From contig NZ_JAQWFR010000028.1 in the NCBI RefSeq assembly GCF_029238675.1, positions 62,001 to 126,000 on the forward strand: a stretch of DNA of 64,000 bases, written 5' to 3'. The position numbers were made by a program, and so were the translations under genes. The notes under the pieces are model-generated. The model was not told the origin of the DNA. It searched no databases and saw only the letters and a list, made by a program, of their open reading frames with translations. Of this stretch, positions 26,656 through 34,780 are shown in pieces. Position 1 is the first letter of the stretch, and every line of letters begins with the position of its first letter. Source of the DNA: Oceanicoccus sp. (GTDB lineage: Bacteria; Pseudomonadota; Gammaproteobacteria; Pseudomonadales; Dasaniaceae).

Positions 26656-27264
26656 TTACTGCCGTCTTACTACACCAACACTTAAACCTTCAATTTCAAA
26701 GTCCTGGTGACGCAGGTCCACTTCGATAGGCTGGTAGTCTTCATTTTCTGGCAATAACAGTATTTGGTGCTTGCTACGGGTTTTCTTCAGGCGTTTTACC
26801 GTTACTTCATCGTCTATACGTGCCACCACAATTTCACCATTTTGCGCATCACTGGTTTTGTGCACGGCCAGCAAGTCGCCTTCAAATATACCGATATCAA
26901 TCATACTGTCGCCGCGCACACGCAGGAAGTAATCCGCCTGTGGGCTAAAAAACGATTGTGGCATTTCGCAATAGTCTTCAATATGTTCCTGCGCGGTAAT
27001 AGGGCTACCGGCGGCTACCTGGCCAACAATGGGGATACCTTTTTCTTCTTCACTATCTGGAATGCGAATACCCCGTGAGGCACCGGCAATCATTTCAATA
27101 GCACCTTTTCTGGCCAGGGCTTTGAGGTGCTCTTCAGCGGCATTGGCGGATTTAAAACCCAGCTCACGGGCAATGTCAGCACGGGTAGGGGGGAAGCCTG
27201 TTTCGTCAATATGACTCTTGATTACTGCTAGTACTTCGCTTTGTCGTTGTGTCAGCTTGGTCAT
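26656..27264 (-). CDS. lexA: LexA SOS repressor
   Basis: Represses SOS genes until RecA-stimulated self-cleavage. The 202-residue protein has the winged helix ([20 protein letters not shown], with [11 protein letters not shown] and [11 protein letters not shown] as recognition segment). The cleavage site is Ala85-Gly86 (QVAAGSP), with catalytic Ser120 (VRGDSM) and Lys157 (EVTVKRL), the same spacing as E. coli 84/85, 119, 156. Two perfect SOS boxes precede it, so it is autoregulated. The umuDC box in this window is an obvious target. No sulA gene lies beside it here. Confidence 0.98.
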   Translation of the reverse strand: MTKLTQRQSEVLAVIKSHIDETGFPPTRADIARELGFKSANAAEEHLKALARKGAIEMIAGASRGIRIPDSEEEKGIPIVGQVAAGSPITAQEHIEDYCEMPQSFFSPQADYFLRVRGDSMIDIGIFEGDLLAVHKTSDAQNGEIVVARIDDEVTVKRLKKTRSKHQILLLPENEDYQPIEVDLRHQDFEIEGLSVGVVRRQ

Positions 27265-27326
27265 AGTGCCTTCCTGTTTGACTTATATTTGCTTAAATAT
27301 GCTTGAGTGTGCCTGAAACTGATTAT

Positions 27327-27377
27327 CTGTTTTTATATACAGCTCTGTGATTATATACAGTGAGCTATATCCTGCAA
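27327..27377 (-). promoter_or_regulatory. lexA promoter with two tandem SOS boxes
   Basis: CTGTTTTTATATACAG (27327-27342) and CTGTGATTATATACAG (27345-27360) are both perfect CTGT-N8-ACAG boxes, 18 bases apart. On the minus strand TTGCAG (27372-27377) and TATAAT (27350-27355) with 16-base spacing form the promoter, so the box at 27345 covers the -10 element. The remaining sequence up to the PEP-CTERM gene start at 27588 (about 210 bases) has no gene that I can see. Confidence 0.93.
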
Positions 27378-27587
27378 GCTTTTAAAGTAATTAATTGTAG
27401 ATGGCGGCAAGTTGGCTGGTACTTCGCTGAAGAAAAAAAGCGGTATTATTGCCCTTGATATTAAATTTATGGGAGAAGCAGGGGCCGATAAGGGCCCATC
27501 CATTTCAGCGTCACATTGACTTTTTATTCCAATTGGTCATATAATATACAGAATATAATTAAAATTAATCATTGGGATACATCCCTC

Positions 27588-28307
27588 ATGTTGAAACAAA
27601 TTCCAGCCTTGGCGGCTCTTATAATTTCATTAGCAGCTGCAAGCTCGCAAGCTGCCACTGTCACCCTGAATGGAGATAACGTCAGTTTTACTTTTGACGA
27701 CAGCACATTATTTGGCTCGGCTGGTGTTGTTGGCGATAGTATTTACTTTTTACCAACTAATTTTGGGGCGCAAGCCACGAATCTGGATGGTGCTGTAATA
27801 ACTTCAGATGTCCTAAATATTCAAATTCAGGTTTTAGATGGCTTTTCTTATGAAATTGGAAGCATTTCCTTTGTCGAAGTGGGCGATTATGAACTGTTTG
27901 GGTCCAGTGCAGAGGTTCAGGCGAATGGACGACTTCAGGTAACCAGTAATACAAAAGTTGGTCCCAATCCTTTATTAATTCCCGGTCTTCCTGATGTTGC
28001 GCTGAACACTTCTCAAATATTTGCTGCAGGGAATATGGATACTGTAGGTGCCCTGACTGAGTGGAGTGCAATCGCGGCTGTTGATCTGACAGCGATTGCT
28101 GGCTGGGGAAGTGATACCAGTATTGTCGTCCAAGTTCAAAACAATTTACGCGCTGTGACTACTGAGCTAGGCGACAGTGCAACAATTCAGAAAAAAGCAC
28201 AACTTATCGGTTTGTCAGTACAGCCCAGTGAAGTACCGGTACCTGGTGCAGCCTGGTTGTTTGGCTCGGCACTGGTAGGTTTGATCGGCTTACATCGCAA
28301 GAAGTAG
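27588..28307 (+). CDS. PEP-CTERM-type secreted protein
   Basis: ATG 27588 is preferred over an upstream in-frame start at 27516, because it gives a clean signal peptide (MLKQIPALAALIISLAAASS, cleavage near QAA). The 239-residue protein is beta-rich (VTLNGDNVSFTFDDSTLFGS) and ends with the exosortase sorting tag: VPVPGAAWLF, then a hydrophobic stretch GSALVGLIGL and a basic HRKK. PEP-CTERM proteins are processed by exosortase (EpsH/XrtA) and often go to the exopolysaccharide. No exosortase gene is in this window. The body has no named domain that I recognise. Confidence 0.88.
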   Translation: MLKQIPALAALIISLAAASSQAATVTLNGDNVSFTFDDSTLFGSAGVVGDSIYFLPTNFGAQATNLDGAVITSDVLNIQIQVLDGFSYEIGSISFVEVGDYELFGSSAEVQANGRLQVTSNTKVGPNPLLIPGLPDVALNTSQIFAAGNMDTVGALTEWSAIAAVDLTAIAGWGSDTSIVVQVQNNLRAVTTELGDSATIQKKAQLIGLSVQPSEVPVPGAAWLFGSALVGLIGLHRKK

Positions 28308-28383
28308 GATCTATTTAGCTGTTCTGGTTTGTATCTACCACCATAAGAAGCTTCGCATAATGTATATTATGTTAAATTGCATA

Positions 28384-28399
28384 GATGCTCATTAGCATC
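28384..28399. repeat. Small inverted repeat after the PEP-CTERM gene
   Basis: GATGCT-CATT-AGCATC has six-base arms. It lies between two convergent genes but has no T-run, so a terminator role is weak. CATAATGTATATTATG is a second small palindrome about 25 bases upstream. Confidence 0.4.
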
Positions 28400-28444
28400 G
28401 GTGCGGCTTCTCTTTCCAAATTACCCAACAATTCGCTTTTGCCG

Positions 28445-28472
28445 CTTTTAACACAGTGCTTTTAACACAGTG
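28445..28472. repeat. 14-bp tandem duplication
   Basis: CTTTTAACACAGTG is repeated twice head to tail in the gap between the PEP-CTERM gene and the cytochrome gene. It looks like a simple slippage duplication. Confidence 0.7.
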
Positions 28473-28500
28473 TTTGCATCCATCGCTGTGGCTTGGAATA

Positions 28501-30768
28501 TTATTGGCTACTCTGCGGTAATTGCGCGGAATACTGCCGCGCTTCTTCTTTGCGCCCCTGCATATCCAAATAACTGGCCAGTGCCGAGAGAATATCGGTA
28601 TTGCCGGGGCTGCGCAGTAAAGCCCTTTTCAGCATTGTAATGGCCCAATCCCGTTTACCACTTTCAAACAAGGCAACCGCATAAACATAGCTATAGCGGA
28701 CAATATCAGGAGCCTGTGTAGCGGCCACCTCAAGATAAGCCGTGGCTTTATCAAGCTGCTTTAAGCGGATCATCAGCAAGCCCATTGCATAATTAGCTGA
28801 AACATTATTAGCATCAATGAGTATGGCTTTTTCCAACAGTGGCAGAGCTAGTTGATCCTGCCCTTTGGCGCGAAAGAGATCCGCCCTATTCAACAATGCC
28901 GGAATATAGTGAGGCTCAATCAGTAGTGCCTGCTGGTAAGCCTGTTCAGCTAGCCCCCATTGATTCATGGATTGGTACAACACACCTAACTGCATTTGGC
29001 CAGCGGGGGTATCGGCATTGAGTTGTATTGATGCTATATATTCATCAACCGCTGCCTGCACTGTTTGCTTTTGTGAGGGCTGCAAGACAACATTGTGACT
29101 AACCAGCATACTCGCAAATAATCGAGCGGCTTCCAGTCTGATGGCTTTGACCGGATCGCTCATTAATGGCCATAGATGGCGAATACGTTGCTGTTCCGGT
29201 AGTAATTCAATCACCCCAATAGCGGCAAGACGCATAGTGGCGCTGGATGACTCTAATTGTAGCAATGCGGTATTGACCGCATATTGATTGGGATAATTTC
29301 TTAATAGCTGCAAACCAGAGGCCCTAACCATAATCGGCATAGACTCATCATCAACCAGGGCAGATAGCTGCGGTAATGCCTGTGCCGCGCCCTGCTCGCC
29401 CGCATATATTAATGGTGCAAAACTGGCATGTTCTATACGGTCTGGATACCACTGTTTAAAAGCGGCAAGTGTCCAGTCGGTCTCTTTGTCGGTATGACAT
29501 TGGTTGCAGGCATTGGGAACACCCAAGCTTTGCGATAGATCGGGACGGGGAATGCGCAGGCTGTGATCACGGCGAGGGTCTACGGTCATATAAGTGGTTT
29601 CTGGCATATGACAATTAACACACTGTGAGCCTTCACTGGTATTGTTGTGATGGTGATGCTCAGGTTGATCAAACACTGAAGGATTATGGCATTGAGCGCA
29701 GACCTGGTTATCGGGTGCTTTTAATTTGAGGCTATGAGGGTTATGACAATCACTGCATACCACGCCACGCTGGTACATTTTGCTTTGCACAAAAGAGCCA
29801 TAGACATAAACCTCATCAAGAATCTGGCCATCAACATGATATAGAGGAGACTCTATTAAACGGGATAGATGGGTATCTAGCAGCTCTTTACCTTGAGGGG
29901 TTTTATTATCAACCTCACCGATGATAGAGCGACGGGAATGGCATCCAGCACAGCTGTTAATTTGCTGGTCGGTATGGGCACGACTGGCACCGTGCTTGGC
30001 GGCAGTGTTTAAACCCGGCGAACGCTGCCACTGTCCATCGGAACGGATGTCAGTTAGCAAACCTTTGTTATCCCCTTTGTTATCGTCTTTACTGTTAAGC
30101 CATTCAATATGCTGGCTACCCGCTCCATGGCAGGACTCACAGGCTACATCAATTTCAAACCAGGTGGTCTGGTAGCTATTGGAGCTGACATCATAGTTTT
30201 TTTGCAGATTAGTAGAGTGACATTCAGCACAGCGGGAATTCCAGTTTTGGGAAAAGCGGGTCCAGTGCAATACATCTTCATGACCGCTGACATCGGGATA
30301 TAAATGAAACCAGCGTTGTCCGCCCTCTTCTTTGCTACGGCTATCCCAAGCGATACTCAAGCTTTGGTAGCGTCCATCATCAAAGCCAATCAAGTATTGC
30401 TGAAGCGGGCTTACACCAAAGGTATAGTCAATTTTGAAATCCTGTAGCTTGCCATCAGCGCCATCGGTATTGACCCAATACTCATCCCCTTTTTTAAAAA
30501 AGGTTGAAGTAATACCGTTTAGGGTAAAAGTTGCCTGATCAAAATCACCCAGCACAGAAGCGCTGTCTGCTACCATCATTGCTTGATCGTGATGGGAACC
30601 TTGCCACTCTTTATAAGCTTGCTGGTGGCAAGCCGCACATCGCTGACTACCGATAAAGTCAGCGTTATCTGCCGGCTTGGCCTGAGTCATTAATGAGAAA
30701 AAAGAAAACAACAAATAGACTGCACAAACAGTAAGGGGAAAGCGCATTATACTTACAAACCACGTCAT
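28501..30768 (-). CDS. Octahaem cytochrome c with C-terminal TPR region
   Basis: A 755-residue secreted protein. A signal peptide ends near residue 30 (FFSLMTQA). Eight CxxCH haem sites occur at residues about 44, 180, 210, 273, 338, 357, 383 and 421 (CAACH, CAECH, CESCH, CAGCH, CSDCH, CAQCH, CVNCH, CNQCH). From about residue 440 there is a HEAT-like and then TPR region (WGLAEQAYQQALLIEP, KAILIDANNVSANYAMGLLM, RALLRSPGNTDILSALASYL). This pairs an electron-transfer head with a scaffold tail in the periplasm. Partners and the reductase or oxidase are unknown. It ends upstream of a TonB receptor on the same strand, 115 bases away with a terminator between. Confidence 0.9.
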   Translation of the reverse strand: MTWFVSIMRFPLTVCAVYLLFSFFSLMTQAKPADNADFIGSQRCAACHQQAYKEWQGSHHDQAMMVADSASVLGDFDQATFTLNGITSTFFKKGDEYWVNTDGADGKLQDFKIDYTFGVSPLQQYLIGFDDGRYQSLSIAWDSRSKEEGGQRWFHLYPDVSGHEDVLHWTRFSQNWNSRCAECHSTNLQKNYDVSSNSYQTTWFEIDVACESCHGAGSQHIEWLNSKDDNKGDNKGLLTDIRSDGQWQRSPGLNTAAKHGASRAHTDQQINSCAGCHSRRSIIGEVDNKTPQGKELLDTHLSRLIESPLYHVDGQILDEVYVYGSFVQSKMYQRGVVCSDCHNPHSLKLKAPDNQVCAQCHNPSVFDQPEHHHHNNTSEGSQCVNCHMPETTYMTVDPRRDHSLRIPRPDLSQSLGVPNACNQCHTDKETDWTLAAFKQWYPDRIEHASFAPLIYAGEQGAAQALPQLSALVDDESMPIMVRASGLQLLRNYPNQYAVNTALLQLESSSATMRLAAIGVIELLPEQQRIRHLWPLMSDPVKAIRLEAARLFASMLVSHNVVLQPSQKQTVQAAVDEYIASIQLNADTPAGQMQLGVLYQSMNQWGLAEQAYQQALLIEPHYIPALLNRADLFRAKGQDQLALPLLEKAILIDANNVSANYAMGLLMIRLKQLDKATAYLEVAATQAPDIVRYSYVYAVALFESGKRDWAITMLKRALLRSPGNTDILSALASYLDMQGRKEEARQYSAQLPQSSQ

Positions 30769-30812
30769 TATTTATTAGAGCTACAGATGTTCGATACTGC
30801 TAAGGCCAACAT

Positions 30813-30838
30813 AAAAATCCCCGTACGTAGACGGGGAT
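30813..30838 (-). terminator. Rho-independent terminator after the TonB receptor gene
   Basis: On the minus strand ATCCCCGT-CTACGT-ACGGGGAT forms an eight-base-pair stem, followed by TTTTTAT. It lies just after the end of the TonB receptor gene and ahead of the cytochrome gene, so the two are probably separate transcripts. Confidence 0.88.
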
Positions 30839-30883
30839 GGGATATAAAGATGCGCCATTTATGCAATGACGCTTAGCCGGAAC

Positions 30884-33301
30884 CTAAAAACGATAAGTAC
30901 CTTGGATGGCTACACTACGACCACGCTCATAGAAATTATAACGACTTTTTGCCTGGAAATTACTAAAGGCAAGTGGCGTACCGTTTGAGTAGGTCACGAT
31001 AGTTTCGTCGGTTAAGTTTTTACCGACTACCGCCACTTCCCAAACACCCTCAATTTCTGCCAAAGCGACGCGTGCATTGATTTTGCTATAACCATCTTGC
31101 TCAACCGCAGGGTCCAGTGTCTGGCTTGGGTTGTAATCATCGGTAAAGATGACGTCAAGGTTGGCACGGAACTCCAGCGCGCTGCCGATAGTGTTGGTGT
31201 AATCCAAACCTATGTTACCACTCCAGTCAGCAACATATTGGTTGGTTTCACCGGTGTAATCACAGAAGCCGTCAAATTCAGTACTGCCAGGGTAAACCAG
31301 AACCTGATCAGGCAATACACCTTGAGTACACTGGCCATCTTCGAAATCCTTAAACTCGAAGTCCAAAAACGCCAGGGCACCTGTCAGAGTCAACGTGTCG
31401 GTTAGCATCCAGCGACCATCAATTTCGATACCCTGTGTTTCAGCTTCTGCAGCATTACCTACATTGAAGCCTACCTTGCTATCAAAGACACTGACCTGCA
31501 GATCATCGTATTGGGTAAAGAACACCGCAACATTTAGCTCGGCCGCACCACCCAGCAAGGTTGTTTTGGCACCCGCTTCAAAGCTGGTGGCTTCTTCTTC
31601 ATCATAAGCAAAAGTACCTACCGGGAAAGGTGTATCCGGGGAGGCATTTGAGCGAACATCAAAACCACCTGACTTAAAGCCCTGGCTGGCTGTGGCGTAA
31701 AGCATAACATCTTCGTTAAGGTCATACTCAGCTGTAATCATCGGTGAGAAATTGTCTTCAGAACGTGAATCATTCAGATCGTGAGGCTCAAATAAGAAGA
31801 CACCGGTATAAACACCAACTGCCTGGCCTTTGGCGAGCGGATCAGTAATATCACTACCATCAAGATTTGCAACATCCAGTGAACGGGATGCATCTTTCTC
31901 TTCATTGGAATAACGTCCACCAAAGGTGAGTCTTAAGTCGTCGGACATATTGTAAGTAAACTGAATAAACGCAGACCACAGCTCAGTATCCTGCTGAAAA
32001 GACCTCGGAGCGGAAGTGCTAGCTATCGCACTACCGGGAGCATATGGAAACGGAATATCTCCAGCAGCCCATGACGCATCAAGCGCGCCAACCAAAACGC
32101 TATCGGCGGGCAGAAAGAACTGATCCGCAAATTCAAGCTCACTATCCTGGTAATAAAAACCGGTAATATATTCAAAGGTTTCACCAGTACCTGAATCAAA
32201 CCTTACCTCAAGGCTGGTTTGCTCATACTCTTCTTCACTAATTAAGCTAAAAACATTACCGGCGGTAAAATCACAATCACAGAGCTCTTCGTAATCGTAT
32301 TCCATAAAGGCACCAATAACCGTAAGGGTCCCCTCCCCTAAAGCATAGTTAGCGTTCAGGGTGAAGTTATCAGTACTATTTTCACTATAATCACCATTAG
32401 AGCTTCGACGGCCATCCTGATAGTTATTCAACACACTCAGATCCTGACCAAATGCACCGGCTAAAATCTGGGAATAATTAAGACCACCAAAGCTCGGGTC
32501 AAGGGAAGGCTCTTCTTTATCAATTTCTATCTGTCGACCATTAACATCAAAATCACTGGTTTCATATTTAAAGGTCAAATCCAGATCTTCAGAAGCCTGC
32601 CAGTCAAAAATGACGCGAATAGTTTCTTCATCGCGATTAGGCTCATCATTACCGTTAGTCAGGTTTTCCATATAACCATCCATAGTCCGATTGCGATAAG
32701 CCAGTCGCGCACCTAAATCAGCGGTAATAGGACCGGACAACACCAGGTCATACACTTCTTCACCATGATCAGGCTCATATAGCGCGGATACAGAGCCTTC
32801 AAACTCATCTCCAGGCTTGGCAGTGGTAAGACTTAAGGCACCGGCAATACTGTTTTTACCAAATAAAATATTTTGTGGGCCGCGAAGCACTTCCACACGC
32901 TCAAGATCAAGGAAAGGAGCACGGGATAATTGCCCTCTACCGTAGGAGACACCATCTACATACATCCCCGTAGATTGTTCAAAGCCCTGGTTAATACCAG
33001 AGCCAATACCACGGATATAAATATTGGTGCCGATGCCCGTTTCAGACATTGTTAAGTTGGGTACATAAGCTTGCAGGTCTTCGATTTTATCGATACCGGC
33101 TTCCATCATCTTGGTGCCCGATATAGCCGAGACAGAGACAGGAACATCCTGCAAGCTCTCAGCACGTAATTGGGCGGTAACTATGATTTCTTCCAGGACT
33201 TGAGCAGCAAGTAAACCAGAATGAGCAACTGAGCTTAACAAAATGCCCGCCACGATTGGTTTAACTGCCATTGGTTTAACTACAGACTTCAGGTAAGTCA
33301 T
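30884..33301 (-). CDS. TonB-dependent outer-membrane receptor
   Basis: An 805-residue TonB-dependent receptor. A signal peptide leads to a TonB box-like VLEEIIVTAQLR (residues about 35-46), followed by the plug (SLQDVPVSVSAISGTKM, YVPNLTM, IYIRGIGSG, MYVDGVSYGRG and VEVLRGPQNILFGKNSIAGA) and the barrel, ending in the terminal aromatic GTYRF. The plug and barrel are of the type common in marine Cellvibrionales and sphingomonads, often for carbohydrate, steroid or other complex organic uptake. No siderophore genes flank it and no Fur site is seen here. Ligand is unknown. A TrpPheGly-type signature is not seen. Confidence 0.93.
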   Translation of the reverse strand: MTYLKSVVKPMAVKPIVAGILLSSVAHSGLLAAQVLEEIIVTAQLRAESLQDVPVSVSAISGTKMMEAGIDKIEDLQAYVPNLTMSETGIGTNIYIRGIGSGINQGFEQSTGMYVDGVSYGRGQLSRAPFLDLERVEVLRGPQNILFGKNSIAGALSLTTAKPGDEFEGSVSALYEPDHGEEVYDLVLSGPITADLGARLAYRNRTMDGYMENLTNGNDEPNRDEETIRVIFDWQASEDLDLTFKYETSDFDVNGRQIEIDKEEPSLDPSFGGLNYSQILAGAFGQDLSVLNNYQDGRRSSNGDYSENSTDNFTLNANYALGEGTLTVIGAFMEYDYEELCDCDFTAGNVFSLISEEEYEQTSLEVRFDSGTGETFEYITGFYYQDSELEFADQFFLPADSVLVGALDASWAAGDIPFPYAPGSAIASTSAPRSFQQDTELWSAFIQFTYNMSDDLRLTFGGRYSNEEKDASRSLDVANLDGSDITDPLAKGQAVGVYTGVFLFEPHDLNDSRSEDNFSPMITAEYDLNEDVMLYATASQGFKSGGFDVRSNASPDTPFPVGTFAYDEEEATSFEAGAKTTLLGGAAELNVAVFFTQYDDLQVSVFDSKVGFNVGNAAEAETQGIEIDGRWMLTDTLTLTGALAFLDFEFKDFEDGQCTQGVLPDQVLVYPGSTEFDGFCDYTGETNQYVADWSGNIGLDYTNTIGSALEFRANLDVIFTDDYNPSQTLDPAVEQDGYSKINARVALAEIEGVWEVAVVGKNLTDETIVTYSNGTPLAFSNFQAKSRYNFYERGRSVAIQGTYRF

Positions 33302-33455
33302 TGTCTTCCCCTTTAATTATAAATATTATTTATTTCCATATACATTCTAGCTGTTTCTTAGTGTCTGTAAATAATACTTGGATACTATTTAGTCTTTTTA
33401 GATCTTTGATCTTCCTTATAAAGAAAGTGAATTAAAACAGAAACAAAATAGGTAG

Positions 33456-33911
33456 TCAGTACATACCTATCGAAAGCCCGACAGCAAGCGCATTTCCAAG
33501 CTCTTCGCTTTGTGCAAAAGCAGGGGTTGATGGCTTGCCTGGGATGATAAGCGGTTTAGCCACACAACGCAGTGGATAGCCTTTGGCAATACGCTCTAAC
33601 TGCCTGAGTGCACCAGAGCCATCGTTTCCGGCACTGATAATTACCCCATAGGGCAAATTCAGCTGTTGCGGTTCAACCGCATAAAAGGTGCGATCAAAAA
33701 AGTCCTTGAGTCCACCGGACATATCACCAAAATATTCTGGCGTAGCAAAAATCAGGGCGTCGGCCCAGAGCAAATCGTCCACCCCTGCCTCCATGGCGGG
33801 TAACAACCTTGCTTCTACCTCAGGCTCATTTAACGCACCTTTCAATGCCGCCTCGGCAAGTGCACGGGTGCTGCCTGATTGGGTATGGTAAATAATTTGT
33901 AAGTGTTTCAT
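33456..33911 (-). CDS. Flavodoxin-fold FMN oxidoreductase (NAD(P)H-type)
   Basis: ATG 33911 gives a product of 151 residues, and the frame is open further upstream. It begins MKHLQIIYHTQSGSTRALAE, the flavodoxin phosphate-binding loop (SGSTRALA), and has ALIFATPEYFGDMSGGLKDF, the usual aromatic-rich FMN loop, then VIISAGNDGSGALRQLE. It probably binds FMN and reduces a quinone or similar substrate. It follows the VanZ gene on the same strand with about 20 bases in between. Confidence 0.82.
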   Translation of the reverse strand: MKHLQIIYHTQSGSTRALAEAALKGALNEPEVEARLLPAMEAGVDDLLWADALIFATPEYFGDMSGGLKDFFDRTFYAVEPQQLNLPYGVIISAGNDGSGALRQLERIAKGYPLRCVAKPLIIPGKPSTPAFAQSEELGNALAVGLSIGMY

Positions 33912-33931
33912 GCAACCGCCCCTATTAAGGG

Positions 33932-34279
33932 TCAAAAAGGGATTTTGTTGATTAATATCGGGCGAAGCAATAAATACATAGCCAAGCCCACTGCATCCCC
34001 AAATACATCAAATGATGAAGCGAAACGTCCAGGGATTTGAGACTGCACTAATTCAATCGCCAATCCATAGGCCAGCAACGGCATCACTTTCCCGAGCCAT
34101 AGGTTAGCTGAAGGATAGGCGCGATCTAACAAACCCAGCAAAACAAAAAAAGCTAGCGCATGGTTGGCTTTATCCCATCCGGTAGTCAACAATACCTGTT
34201 CCTGTGGCAACACTGCCAGCAGCGTGACAATTAGCCATACCCAATAAAAACAAAACCGACTGAACGAAACTAATGACAA
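33932..34279 (-). CDS. VanZ-family membrane protein
   Basis: A 115-residue protein with three to four hydrophobic helices: FCFYWVWLIVTLLAVLP, then LTTGWDKANHALAFFVLLGL, LAYGLAIELVQSQIPGRFAS and DVFGDAVGLAMYLLLRP. The WDKANHALAF, IELVQ and FDVFGDAVG motifs are those of the VanZ family. Start is TTG 34279 because no ATG or GTG lies upstream in frame. The function is unsettled in Gram-negatives. Confidence 0.85.
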   Translation of the reverse strand: MSLVSFSRFCFYWVWLIVTLLAVLPQEQVLLTTGWDKANHALAFFVLLGLLDRAYPSANLWLGKVMPLLAYGLAIELVQSQIPGRFASSFDVFGDAVGLAMYLLLRPILINKIPF

Positions 34280-34387
34280 GATGCAATCTCTCTTTATAGT
34301 AATAAGTAGTGAGCCTGATACGAAACCATGCTTTATATTTATTTAATCTCTACTATACTTTGGCGATAACCAGTCCGAGCTCACGCC

Positions 34388-34765
34388 ATGAGTAACCAAA
34401 GTAAAACCACTAAAGTTGTATTAGTTATTATAGTATTCCTTTTACTGCTTGCAGCCACTACAACAATACTTTACTTAACCATTAATAAAGAAAAGAAAAC
34501 GACTTTTTTTGCCCGCAGTATTAATGATGCATCCTATGACTGTGAGGCCACGATTAACAATAAGTACGAAGAGGATTTAGTCAATAAAAGCTTTGATGAT
34601 ATTTCTTCCCATTATGATCCTGGCAAACGCCAGTACACAATTTACTACCGCATTAGTATCAAAGAGAAACAAGAAGACTACCCCGTGGTTAATGACTATA
34701 TGGCTAAATGTGTTGTTTGGGAGAGGCTCGGCTACGTGTCAGATTTTAGGGTGTTCAGCTACTAA
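34388..34765 (+). CDS. Hypothetical protein with one membrane anchor, 125 residues
   Basis: One N-terminal membrane helix (VVLVIIVFLLLLAATTTILY) is followed by a soluble part with two cysteines (YDCEATINNKYEEDL and YMAKCVVWERLGY). The topology suggests a periplasmic domain with a possible disulfide. It is divergent from VanZ and I recognise no family. Confidence 0.65.
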   Translation: MSNQSKTTKVVLVIIVFLLLLAATTTILYLTINKEKKTTFFARSINDASYDCEATINNKYEEDLVNKSFDDISSHYDPGKRQYTIYYRISIKEKQEDYPVVNDYMAKCVVWERLGYVSDFRVFSY

Positions 34766-34780
34766 ACACCCTGCCCTCAC

